Assembly (NCBI GenBank): GCA_903832295.1
Contig: CAILAZ010000069.1
Coordinates: 1-64,000 of the forward strand
Length of the DNA stretch: 64,000 nt
From: an uncultured Acidobacteriota bacterium
Lineage (GTDB): Bacteria; Acidobacteriota; Terriglobia; Terriglobales; Acidobacteriaceae
Reading direction: 5' to 3'
Position numbers and translations under genes: made by a program. The notes beneath the pieces were generated by a model. It did no database searches, had not been told where the DNA came from, and worked only from the letters and a program-made list of their open reading frames with translations. Shown piece by piece: positions 1 through 9,170 of the stretch (within the stretch, counting starts at the first letter, position 1; every line of letters begins with the position of its first letter).

Positions 1-33
1 GGTTGACCTTTGCTGTTGCTGTTGGGTTGAAGT

Positions 34-117
34 GTCATCCTGAGCGCCAGCGAAGGACCCCAGCACCGCTCATCCCTCCACTGCCGCCCCCAGCTTTCCA
101 GCCACCACTCGATTCTC
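34..117. repeat. Dispersed intergenic repeat, copy 1 (GTCATCCTGAGCG..GCGAAGGA...)
   Basis: Aligns over about 84 nt with 2993-3075, including CCCAGCACCGC, CCCGCCCC.AGCTTTCC.GCC and ACTCGATT blocks. Confidence 0.7.
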
Positions 118-125
118 CCCCCAAC

Positions 126-1637
126 TCACCCCTTCCATGCCTCCATAAACGCCTTCACCCGCTGCTTCACTCCCGCAATCGTCCCCGGCAGCACCCGCGA
201 GCCCTCTTCCATCAGCGGCACCAGCTTGTCAAACTCCGGACCCGACTGCGCTCCCGTCAGCATGATCCTGATCGGATGAAACAGCGCCGGCCCCTTGATC
301 CCCGCTTCCTTCTGCACTTCCTTGATCATCGCCTTAAAGCGCTCGGCCGACACCGGCTCCGCCTCCGCCGCAATCTTTGCCGCAAACGCCTCCAGCACCT
401 TCCCTGTCGTCTCCGCCTTCAGCACTTCCTCGTTCTCCCCAGCCGCCAGCGCCGCCGCCGGATCAAACTTCAGCACCGGCCCGGCCCGTTCCGGCAGCTC
501 GTCCAGCTTGTTCACCGAGTGCCCCAGCGCCGCCGTCACATGCGCGCACCACGCCTTCGCATCCGCCGTCAGCTCAACTCCCAGCGCCCTCGCAAAGAAC
601 GGCTCTGCCAGCCCGGCAATGCGCTCTGGAGCGCCTTCCTTGATGTAGTGCCGGTTCAGCCAGTACAGCTTCTCAAAATCAAACACCGCCGGCGACGGCG
701 TCACCCTCGCCAAATCGAACTCCTGCACCAGCTCCGTCGGCGAAAAAATCTCCCGCTCCCCGCCCGTCGGAGCCCACCCCAGCAGCGCCATGTAATTCAT
801 CAGCGCCTCCGGCAGCACTCCCATCTCGCGGAAGTTCGCCAGCGACGTCGCCCCGTGCCTTTTTGACAACCTTTCCTTGTCCGGTCCCAATATCGTCGAC
901 AGGTGCGCAAACTCCGGCACCTCCCACCCCAGCGCCTCGTACAGCGCCACCTGCTTCGGAGTGTTCGACAGGTGATCGTCCCCCCGGATCACGTGCGTCA
1001 CCCGCATCTCCGCGTCATCCACCACCACCACGTAGTTATAGACCGGCACTCCCGTCGACCTCACAATAATCAGGTCGCTCACCACCTCGTTCGAGAACTC
1101 CACCCACCCCCGCACAATGTCGTGGAAGCGTATCGGCTTCTCCGGAATCTTCAGCCGGATCGCGCTCGGCTCTCCCGCTGCCCGCCGCCGCTCCGCTTCC
1201 TTCGCATCCAGATTGCGGCACGTCCCCGGATAATTCGGCTGCAAATGCTGCGCCATCGCCTGCTCGCGCTGCCGGTCCAAATCCTCCTGCTTGCAGAAGC
1301 ACCGGTACGCCTTGCCCTCCGCCACCAGCCTCTCGGCGTAGTCGCTGTACACCTGCCACTTGTCGCTCTGCCGGTACGGCGGATAAGGACCGCCCACATC
1401 GGGACCCTCGTCCCAATCCAGCCCCAGCCACTGGATGTCTTCAATCAGTTGAGTTTCATAGCGCGCTTCGCTGCGCTCCAGGTCGGTGTCTTCAATGCGA
1501 AGTATGAAGACTCCCCCCTGCTGGCGTGCAAACAGCCAGTTGAAGAGCGCGGTGCGCGCATTTCCTACGTGAACCTGTCCGGTGGGTGAGGGTGCAAAGC
1601 GCACCCGCGCCTTGCCTGCAATTAACGTCTGCTCCAT
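126..1637 (-). CDS. gltX: Glutamyl-tRNA synthetase
   Basis: 503 aa; class I aaRS signatures [27 protein letters not shown] and [12 protein letters not shown]. Confidence 0.97.
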   Translation of the reverse strand: MEQTLIAGKARVRFAPSPTGQVHVGNARTALFNWLFARQQGGVFILRIEDTDLERSEARYETQLIEDIQWLGLDWDEGPDVGGPYPPYRQSDKWQVYSDYAERLVAEGKAYRCFCKQEDLDRQREQAMAQHLQPNYPGTCRNLDAKEAERRRAAGEPSAIRLKIPEKPIRFHDIVRGWVEFSNEVVSDLIIVRSTGVPVYNYVVVVDDAEMRVTHVIRGDDHLSNTPKQVALYEALGWEVPEFAHLSTILGPDKERLSKRHGATSLANFREMGVLPEALMNYMALLGWAPTGGEREIFSPTELVQEFDLARVTPSPAVFDFEKLYWLNRHYIKEGAPERIAGLAEPFFARALGVELTADAKAWCAHVTAALGHSVNKLDELPERAGPVLKFDPAAALAAGENEEVLKAETTGKVLEAFAAKIAAEAEPVSAERFKAMIKEVQKEAGIKGPALFHPIRIMLTGAQSGPEFDKLVPLMEEGSRVLPGTIAGVKQRVKAFMEAWKG

Positions 1638-1673
1638 AGCAAAGATGTTAGCAGAGCCGCGCGCATCCGCTCA

Positions 1674-1724
1674 GCAGAGTGGCCCATTCAATCCCCTCTT
1701 TTGGGCTTGAATGGGCCACTCTGC
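1674..1724. repeat. Intergenic palindromic element with 18-bp perfect arms GCAGAGTGGCCCATTCAA / TTGAATGGGCCACTCTGC
   Basis: Arms 1674-1691 and 1707-1724 are exact reverse complements, 15-nt loop. Confidence 0.85.
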
Positions 1725-1744
1725 ATTCCATCCAGCGTTGCTTC

Positions 1745-2137
1745 TTATTTTTCTTCGGCTACCACCAGCGGCTGCCACAGCTCCAGCCGGTTGCCCTCCG
1801 GATCGGTGATCCACGCGAACCGCCCATAGGGAGCGTCCTCTCGTTTCGGATCGATCGCCACGTTGGCCGCGCGCAGTTGTTCCAGCAGTCCGTCCAGGTC
1901 ATCCACCCGGTAGTTCACCATGCTGCGCTGCCCCGCGGGGCCAAAGTAAGGCGAACCCTCCGGGAACAGCGACCACACCGTCTGCCCCGTACCGGCCGGA
2001 ATCTCGTCCGTCCACATCATGGTTGCCCCGCCGTAATCCGAGAGCTTGATGCCGAGGTGTTCGGCATACCATGCGCTCAGTGCCTTGGGGTCTCGGGCCT
2101 TCAAAAAGATGCCGCCGATGCCTGTCACACGTGCCAT
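1745..2137 (-). CDS. VOC (glyoxalase/bleomycin resistance) family protein
   Basis: MARVTGIGGIFLKARDPKALSAWYAEHLGI...WITDPEGNRLELWQP typical of the VOC fold; start taken at internal ATG. Confidence 0.88.
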   Translation of the reverse strand: MARVTGIGGIFLKARDPKALSAWYAEHLGIKLSDYGGATMMWTDEIPAGTGQTVWSLFPEGSPYFGPAGQRSMVNYRVDDLDGLLEQLRAANVAIDPKREDAPYGRFAWITDPEGNRLELWQPLVVAEEK

Positions 2138-2366
2138 TGAGAATCTCCGTGTCGGCCAGTGTATCACCGGACGAGACCTGCGACTCCAGCCGTTGCCCCC
2201 CCTTGTACGCTCTGCGTCATCCTGCTGAAGTATCATCGTCGGACCATGTGCGGTCCATCTTTTCCCAGGGTCGCAATCGCAACCACGCCATCCTGTTTCA
2301 TGATTTCCAACACTGTTTCCGGAATCATCTTGACCCCACCTTCGCCCTGCTTGTGCGCCGCTCACT

Positions 2367-2903
2367 TTAGTGAATATGCGGACTTGCCGGCGTAAACGTC
2401 GAAGCCTTCTTCACCGCCGGCTTCACCACCTTCACGTCAAACTCCAGCGGCGTCGTCTTCGGCGGAAAGCACTGCCGGTTGTCGCACGCCTGGAAGCGCA
2501 CCTCGCCGTGCACCCTTAGCGTCCCCAGCGACGCCGTCTTCGGAATCCGCACCTCCGCCGTCACCGCAAAGTTCCCCGAATACACGCTCAGCTTCTCGTT
2601 CCCCATAAACGGCAGTGACAACTGCTCGCCCGCCGGATACTGGATGTTCACAATCATGATTCCCTGCGGAGGGTTCAAGTGCACCACGGTCGGCACCAGC
2701 AGCTCATCGTTCGGCTTGTTCGAGTTCACATGGAACCCCTGGTTTACCCGCAGCGCAATATTCAGCGCCGCCTTGCTCCCCCGCGCCACCACCACCGTCT
2801 CAATCGGCGCAACCGTAATCGAGGGCGAGGAACTCTGTGCTGCCATGCTTGCCGCGCAGCAGAAGACAAAAAGAGAAATTGCAATTCGTTGAGTAAGCTT
2901 CAT
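2367..2903 (-). CDS. DsbD N-terminal (alpha) domain-like exported protein
   Basis: Signal peptide plus HGEVRFQACDNRQCFPPKTTPLEF, matching the DsbD-alpha CxnC-(Y/F)PP motif. Confidence 0.75.
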   Translation of the reverse strand: MKLTQRIAISLFVFCCAASMAAQSSSPSITVAPIETVVVARGSKAALNIALRVNQGFHVNSNKPNDELLVPTVVHLNPPQGIMIVNIQYPAGEQLSLPFMGNEKLSVYSGNFAVTAEVRIPKTASLGTLRVHGEVRFQACDNRQCFPPKTTPLEFDVKVVKPAVKKASTFTPASPHIH

Positions 2904-2992
2904 GACTGTCGTACAGTGTAGCGGATTTCAACTCTTCTGGGTTCTCTTCACGACGGACCCGGAGCGTCCTTCTGCTTGCACTCTCTTGGGCT

Positions 2993-3075
2993 GTCATTCC
3001 GAGCAAAGCGAGGAATCCCAGCACCGCCCAATTCTCCTCCCCCGCCCCAAGCTTTCCGGCCTGAACTCGATTGTC
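2993..3075. repeat. Dispersed intergenic repeat, copy 2 (GTCATTCCGAGCAAAGCGAGGAATC...)
   Basis: Aligns with 34-117 as above. Confidence 0.7.
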
Positions 3076-3115
3076 AGCGACACACCCTCACCATCTTCTG
3101 CCGTTCAGTTTTGGT

Positions 3116-3643
3116 TTATTTGGAATCCCGCACACACAGCGCACACATCGTGTCGCCCTCGGCAATATCTTCGAACCCCTTCCACCGGCGCCCAGTTCGG
3201 AAATCAAAGGACCAGAAATGCGCCTTGGAAGGACGCCCATCAACATCACTAGGGGGACTGCTGCTCCATTGACGATCACTGGTGAGCAAAAGACCTCCGC
3301 TCACCTGGAGATCGGGATTCCAATGCAGAATATCGGAACTGCCCACATGCTCCGTAACATAAGATCTCAGGTTAACGAGACTCTCCAGTTCATCAATCGT
3401 TGCCAGCCTCCAGTCCGAATACCCGGCCAATCGCAGCTTGCGGCAGTATGTTGCTGCCTTGTGCCAGCGCACACGTTTGCCGTTGTCTCTTGCGGCCCAT
3501 GTGAGCCCGTTGGAGGGATCGGTCCAATACCCGCGTGCCTGAGTCTCCTGCGCTACGCTCGGTACCGTATTGGAAAACTGGGCCTCGGAGATTAGGGCCA
3601 CGTTGAGTAGAGAGAACAGGAAAACACTCGCCCGCCACTTCAT
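3116..3643 (-). CDS. DUF1566 (Lcl C-terminal-like) domain exported protein
   Basis: Signal peptide; DPSNGLTWAARDNGKRVRWHKAATYCRKLRLAGYSDWRLATIDELESLV and FWSFDFRTGRR...CVRDSK. Confidence 0.75.
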   Translation of the reverse strand: MKWRASVFLFSLLNVALISEAQFSNTVPSVAQETQARGYWTDPSNGLTWAARDNGKRVRWHKAATYCRKLRLAGYSDWRLATIDELESLVNLRSYVTEHVGSSDILHWNPDLQVSGGLLLTSDRQWSSSPPSDVDGRPSKAHFWSFDFRTGRRWKGFEDIAEGDTMCALCVRDSK

Positions 3644-3777
3644 ATGCGCGCTCCTTCAAGCAACCATAATGAAGTCGCTCGCTCAAGATCAGGAAGCAAG
3701 TGTGACACTCTTGGAAGTGCCACATCGACAGTCAACGATCACAGCCCCGGTAACTCAGTACTCCTGGACCAAGGAAA

Positions 3778-3805
3778 GGCCACCGAATCTCGGTGGCCCA
3801 TTCAA
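3778..3805. repeat. Hairpin GGCCACCGA-ATC-TCGGTGGCC followed by CATTCAA; shares GTGGCCCATTCAA with 1679-1691
   Basis: 9-bp perfect stem; identical 13-mer at two intergenic sites. Confidence 0.75.
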
Positions 3806-3840
3806 CTGCATGCTCCCAAACTGAAGGTTGTATCCAAAGT

Positions 3841-4407
3841 TCACGATTTCGGCTTGCCCGCCAGCGCGCTCTTCACGTTCTGCTCAATCTGCTCGCGCCC
3901 CGGCTCGCCAAAAACGCGATCCAGCACCACTCCATTGCGGTCGATGTAAAACGTCGTCGGCAGGTAGTCGATGCCGCCATACAGCGCAGCCACCTTCTCC
4001 TTGCCCAGCAGAATCGGATAATTCACCGCCTGTTCGGCAACAAACTTCTCCACGTCCTTCTGGTCGCCATCATCCATGGCCACCCCGATCACCTGCAATC
4101 CCTCAGCCCCATACCGCTTCTGCAACTCCACAAACCACGGAATCTCTTCCTTGCAGGGCGGACACCACGTCGCCCAGAAGTTGAGCACCACCGTCTTGCC
4201 GTGCAGTTCGCTGAGCGTCACCTTCTGGCCTTTTAGATCGGTGAGCGTAAAGTCCGGCGCGGCGTGTCCCCTGCTCGCCGTGGCGGCCGGGCGGGCGACC
4301 GCCGGAAACTTGCCCCGGAAACTCTCCCGGAACCGGCCGAGCACCAGCAGTCCGGCCACGATCACAACCATCAGGGCAAAGACGACAATCTTGCGTTTCA
4401 TAAACAC
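3841..4407 (-). CDS. TlpA/ResA family thiol-disulfide oxidoreductase
   Basis: N-terminal TM anchor; thioredoxin motif VLNFWATWCPPCKEEIPWF. Confidence 0.93.
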   Translation of the reverse strand: MFMKRKIVVFALMVVIVAGLLVLGRFRESFRGKFPAVARPAATASRGHAAPDFTLTDLKGQKVTLSELHGKTVVLNFWATWCPPCKEEIPWFVELQKRYGAEGLQVIGVAMDDGDQKDVEKFVAEQAVNYPILLGKEKVAALYGGIDYLPTTFYIDRNGVVLDRVFGEPGREQIEQNVKSALAGKPKS

Positions 4408-4422
4408 GCTCTCCCGGATGCC

Positions 4423-5145
4423 TTACAGCGAGAAGCGATTCAGGAAGCCCAGGTACCCCGAGAGCATCGTGAAGCGTCCCAGCGCAATCAGCAGCCCAAA
4501 CACGATCAGCAGCGCTCCGCTCAGCACCTCCACCGTGTGCAGGTGGCGGCGGAAGCGCGAATAGAACCCGAGAAACCGGTTCACTCCCAGCGACGTCAGC
4601 AGGAACGGAACCGCCAGCCCCGCCGAATACACCGCCAGCAGAACGATCCCCTTGAACACCGTGTCCTGCGAACCGGCCAACAGCAGAATCCCCGCCAGGA
4701 TCGGCCCGATGCAGGGCGTCCATCCGAAGGCAAACGCAAAACCAATCAGGAAAGATCCCAGCGGACTCGCGCCGCCTTTCACGCTGTGCATCCGCTTGTC
4801 CGAATACAGCGCATTGATCTTGAACAGCCCCGTCAGGTGCAGCCCGAAAATAATGATCACCACGCCCGCAAAGATCGCCAGCGGCCGGTGATACTGCTGC
4901 GTAAGCTGTCCCACGCTGGTGGCCACCGCCCCCAGTGAAATGAACACCACGCTGAAGCCAAGAATAAAGCACAGCGAGTTCTGCATCACCGTGCGCAGCA
5001 GCTTGCGGTCAGCCGTCTGCAGGGTCTCCACGCTCGCCCCCGAGATCAGCGAAACATATCCGGGAACCAGCGGCAACACGCAGGGCGAAAGGAACGAGAG
5101 AACTCCGGCGAAGAACGCCGCGAGAGGTAAAGGAAGGGTGTGCAT
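4423..5145 (-). CDS. ccdA: CcdA-type cytochrome c biogenesis / DsbD-beta membrane protein
   Basis: LSPCVLPLVPGYVSLISG and FGWTPCIGPILAGIL cysteine motifs, multiple TM segments. Confidence 0.92.
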   Translation of the reverse strand: MHTLPLPLAAFFAGVLSFLSPCVLPLVPGYVSLISGASVETLQTADRKLLRTVMQNSLCFILGFSVVFISLGAVATSVGQLTQQYHRPLAIFAGVVIIIFGLHLTGLFKINALYSDKRMHSVKGGASPLGSFLIGFAFAFGWTPCIGPILAGILLLAGSQDTVFKGIVLLAVYSAGLAVPFLLTSLGVNRFLGFYSRFRRHLHTVEVLSGALLIVFGLLIALGRFTMLSGYLGFLNRFSL

Positions 5146-5292
5146 ACATCCACGATTGTACAGGGACGCGCTGAACCCCGGCGGCAGAGCGCGGGAAGGT
5201 GGTCTCCCCTACTGTCCCGCCGGCACGTTTTCTGCACTCAATAATCCCACACTCCATTCCAACTCCAAACAAGTTTCACCTGACGCCCCGGC

Positions 5293-5691
5293 CTACTCCA
5301 GAAAGCGCTGCTGCTGCGTCGGCGTCAGCAGCAGGCACTGCGCTGGCCTCCCCGCCAGTCGCTTGCGAACCTTGGCGATCAAACGGTACCCCGCCCGCAG
5401 CACCGCCCCCGGCAGCACTTCGGCCATCGCCGCCATCCTCCCATACACTCCGCCCACATACTTCGCCGTATGCGACACCGCCTCCCACTCGACGTAGGCG
5501 CGCCCACCTTCAATCCACAGCAGCGACTCCACCACCTCCAGCCCATACTGCTTACGCAGTGAAGTTCCAAGCTTTGAGTCGCGGGGCACAAACAGCAGGT
5601 CCTCTCGCCTCTCATGCGCGAGAATGAATTGCACCGCCCGGTGACAGAACCCGCAGTCCCCGTCAAACACCATCATCGGAGCATCAGACAT
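5293..5691 (-). CDS. DCC family (DUF393) thiol-disulfide oxidoreductase
   Basis: MVFDGDCGFCHRAVQFILAHER, DxxCxxC hallmark. Confidence 0.9.
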   Translation of the reverse strand: MSDAPMMVFDGDCGFCHRAVQFILAHERREDLLFVPRDSKLGTSLRKQYGLEVVESLLWIEGGRAYVEWEAVSHTAKYVGGVYGRMAAMAEVLPGAVLRAGYRLIAKVRKRLAGRPAQCLLLTPTQQQRFLE

Positions 5692-6026
5692 ACCAACTTA
5701 GATGTTCCTCCTCCTCCGACGTTGCAGGTGCGCTTGGTAGCTCCATTCTCCTCTTGGTGGCCCACATCCTCCCTTCGGTTGGGCGAATGTGGGGATGCAC
5801 AAGTGTCCCTTCCTCTCGATGTTGACTCTCCTGCCATTCCCTTCTGACCCATCAAACCGGCAAAGATTCGATGACTCTTCCGGCAATCGTTCCGGACCTC
5901 CCTCAACCATTGCCCGAAGTAGTAAACACCCCGTTTTCAACGATTACCCGCCTGGTCAATCCTTCGCCCTCCAACAAAAAAGAGGCACCGCCCATGGCGA
6001 TGCCCCCAAAACCTCTCCGGACCCGC

Positions 6027-7610
6027 TTAAAGAGGGATGTTGCCGTGTTTCTTCGCCGGATTCTTGTCGCGCTTCCCATCCAGCATTTCCAGCGCTTGTA
6101 TGATTTTCTTCCTTGTATCGCGCGGCCGAATTACCCCATCAATGTATCCCCGCTCCGCCGCCACATATGGATTGGCAAAGCTCTCGCGGAACTCTTCAAT
6201 CTTCTGCGCTCTTACCTTGTTGAACGCGTCCGCGCCCGTAAGCCCGTCCACGCCCTCCTTCGCCGCCCTGTCCAGCTCGCGGCGATACACAATATTCACC
6301 GCGCCCTCCGGCCCCATCACCGCAATTTCAGCGGTCGGCCACGCATAGTTCACATCGGAGCGAATATGCTTCGAGCTCATCACGCAGTACGCGCCGCCGT
6401 AGGCCTTGCGCGTAATGATCGTAATCTTCGGCACCGTCGCTTCCGCAAAAGCGTACAGCAGCTTTGCCCCGTGCATGATGATCCCGCCATGCTCCTGCTG
6501 AATCCCCGGCAAGAATCCCGGCACATCCTCAAACGTCACCAGAGGAATATTGAAGCAATCGCAGAAGCGCACGAAACGCGCGGCCTTGATCGATGAATTG
6601 ATGTCCAGCACGCCCGCCAAAAAGTTCGGCTGGTTGGCCACAATCCCCACCGGACGCCCATTAAACCTCGCGAATCCGATGACGATGTTCTTCGCGTAGT
6701 GCTCCTGCACCTCGAAGAAGTACGCGTCATCCACCACACGCGTGATCACATCCTTGATGTCGTAAGGCAGGTTGCTCTCTGCCGGCACCACGGTGTCCAG
6801 CTTTTCGTCGGAGCGGTCAACTGGATCGGTCGTCGGCTTGCGCGGCGGGTCTTCCAGATTGTTCGATGGGATGAAGCTGAACAGCTCCCGCACCATCGAG
6901 AGGCACTCTGCATCATCATGCGCCAGGAAGTGAGCCACGCCAGACTTCGCATTGTGCGTGGTCGCTCCGCCCAACTCGTCTTTGCTGACTTCCTCGTGCG
7001 TCACCGCCTTGATGACCTCAGGCCCGGTGATGAACATATATGCGGTCTTATCGACCATGAGAATGAAATCGGTGATCGCTGGAGAATAAACCGCACCACC
7101 AGCGCAGGGTCCCATGATTGCGGAGATCTGCGGCACAACCCCGGAGGAAAGAACATTGCGCAGGAAAATATCAGCGTACCCAGCCAGCGATCGCACGCCT
7201 TCCTGAATGCGCGCTCCACCGGAGTCGTTGAGTCCGATCACCGGCGCGCCCACGCGGGCGGCCTGATCCATGATCTTGACGATCTTGCCGGCGTTGGTCT
7301 CCGAGAGCGATCCGCCGAAGACCGTGAAATCCTGGGCGAAGACGAATACCAGGCGGCCCTCAATGCGGCCATACCCGGTGACAAATCCATCGCCGAGGAT
7401 TACCTGTTCGCCCATCCCGAACTCGGTGGTGCGGTGAGTCACAAACTTGTCTGTTTCCTCGAACGTGCCCTCATCGAGCAGAAACTCGATGCGTTCGCGG
7501 GCAGTCATCTTGCCGAGTTTGTGTTCGCGTGCACGCCGCTCTTCGCCTCCGCCAGCTTCGGCGAGTTCGTCGCGCAATTTTAGTTTTGCCAGTTTCTGCT
7601 CGATATTCAT
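6027..7610 (-). CDS. Acyl-CoA (propionyl/methylmalonyl-type) carboxylase carboxyltransferase beta subunit
   Basis: 527 aa; [65 protein letters not shown]. Confidence 0.95.
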   Translation of the reverse strand: MNIEQKLAKLKLRDELAEAGGGEERRAREHKLGKMTARERIEFLLDEGTFEETDKFVTHRTTEFGMGEQVILGDGFVTGYGRIEGRLVFVFAQDFTVFGGSLSETNAGKIVKIMDQAARVGAPVIGLNDSGGARIQEGVRSLAGYADIFLRNVLSSGVVPQISAIMGPCAGGAVYSPAITDFILMVDKTAYMFITGPEVIKAVTHEEVSKDELGGATTHNAKSGVAHFLAHDDAECLSMVRELFSFIPSNNLEDPPRKPTTDPVDRSDEKLDTVVPAESNLPYDIKDVITRVVDDAYFFEVQEHYAKNIVIGFARFNGRPVGIVANQPNFLAGVLDINSSIKAARFVRFCDCFNIPLVTFEDVPGFLPGIQQEHGGIIMHGAKLLYAFAEATVPKITIITRKAYGGAYCVMSSKHIRSDVNYAWPTAEIAVMGPEGAVNIVYRRELDRAAKEGVDGLTGADAFNKVRAQKIEEFRESFANPYVAAERGYIDGVIRPRDTRKKIIQALEMLDGKRDKNPAKKHGNIPL

Positions 7611-7651
7611 GAACCGGAATTATAGCCAGAGAGGACGGTAAGGGCCACGGA

Positions 7652-8261
7652 TTAGTTTGTAAGGTGATCAACGGAACGCAAAGATTCGTCGCCTTCCATG
7701 CCTTGCGCGCTCCAATGCCAATGTTTGCCGTCCCAGAAGACCAGCGCATGGAGGGTGGTGCGGTCTAAGGCCTCAATCGCCTGGATGTTTTTCTTCTTCA
7801 GGCGGAGGTTCACAATGCTCACACTCTCAAACGGCGTATTGATGAGGACAAACTTGGATGGCTGCTTTGGATTCGGTTTAGAGGACGGAGGCTCTCGCCA
7901 GTTGAAAGCTATCAGAATGCAGCGGGAGGAGCCGTCAAAGTGCAGGGTGAATTGCGATGTTATGCGGGGATTCCCAGTGCCAAAGTAGCCATCGTACGGA
8001 TCCTCTACCTTGAAGCCGAACTGTTCCTGCGAGAGCAGGGGCATGCTGCTACTGCCAATCAGCACTATGTCCTCGCGGCCGTCTCCATCCAGATCTCCGA
8101 ATAGAGGTGCGATCTTCGGGTCCGGTTTGAAGGTGGGCCCAAACTGGCTGGCGATGTAGGCGGCGGGGTCTGCCAGCGGAGCTTTCGCCGGAGCGGTTTG
8201 GGCCAGCGTTGGCAAAATCAGGAGGCAAGCGAGAGCTGCGAGCTTTGAAATGGAACGCATA
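7652..8261 (-). CDS. Exported hypothetical protein with FG-GAP/VCBS-like motif
   Basis: Signal peptide MRSISKLAALACLLILPTLAQT; LFGDLDGDGREDIVLIGSS. Confidence 0.6.
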
Positions 8262-8348
8262 GCGCTACTGTACCCGTTTTCGCGGGATTTGATTGAAGAA
8301 CATCCTATGTAGCCGCCATCGTGACACTGAGCATCTATAATCTGCTGG

Positions 8349-9107
8349 GTGCGTTTACTTCTGGTAAGTGACATTCACGGGAATCTCGAAGCTCTGGAGG
8401 CCTGCCTTGGCTCGGCACCAGAGCACGGTGCGATCGCCAATCTTGGCGATGTGGTGGGCTATGGAGCGAGTCCAAACCAGGTAATCGAGTTGCTTCGGGA
8501 GATGGACCCGATCAGCGTGCGGGGAAATCACGACCGCTGCTGCTGCGGTTTGGAAGACACTACCCACTTCAATCCGATCGCCGCCGACGCAGCGAACTGG
8601 ACGCGTGGCGAGTTGAGCGAGGCGAATGTGGACTGGCTGCGCGAGCTGCCCTCCGGGCCGTTGCGCGACGGCAACTGGGATGGAGTGCAGTTTGTCCACG
8701 GATCGCCACTGGAGGAGGACGGTTACATCGCCTCGGAGTTCAGTGCCAGCGCAGCCTTGGAGATTTCTCCCTTTCGCCTCACATTTTTCGGACATACTCA
8801 CATCCAATGCGCCTATGCGCGGCAGCGCTATGTGACTGAGGCTCTGGCGCTGGAGCGGTTGAACGTTGCAAGTTGCGCGCAGGTCTCGCGGCTTCGGCTC
8901 GATCCAAACACCCGGTACCTGATCAATCCGGGATCCGTCGGACAGCCACGCGATCACGACCGCCGTTCTGCTTTCGCGGTTTACGACGACGAGAAGCAGG
9001 AGGTGCTGTTCTACCGGGTTCCCTATGACATTGCGCGAGCGCAGGAGCGCATTCTGCAGGCAGGGCTTCCACGCGGACTGGCGCTCAGGTTGGAAGACGG
9101 AAGATAG
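8349..9107 (+). CDS. Metallophosphoesterase (YfcE/MJ0936-type)
   Basis: MRLLLVSDIHGNLEALEACL, GDVVGYGASPNQ, VRGNHD, FFGHTH. Confidence 0.93.
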   Translation: MRLLLVSDIHGNLEALEACLGSAPEHGAIANLGDVVGYGASPNQVIELLREMDPISVRGNHDRCCCGLEDTTHFNPIAADAANWTRGELSEANVDWLRELPSGPLRDGNWDGVQFVHGSPLEEDGYIASEFSASAALEISPFRLTFFGHTHIQCAYARQRYVTEALALERLNVASCAQVSRLRLDPNTRYLINPGSVGQPRDHDRRSAFAVYDDEKQEVLFYRVPYDIARAQERILQAGLPRGLALRLEDGR

Positions 9108-9130
9108 AGTTCCTCGACACAAATAGAGAG

Positions 9131-9170
9131 ACTCCCCGCACTGGGTACCCCAGGCGGGGAGTTTGCTTTT
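9131..9170 (+). terminator. Intrinsic terminator between convergent genes
   Basis: ACTCCCCGC...GCGGGGAGT followed by TTGCTTTT. Confidence 0.8.

Noticed and set aside
3-866. 287-aa + strand ORF rich in Arg/Pro/Leu/His
   Set aside because: Antisense shadow of gltX with RRRR/PPP composition
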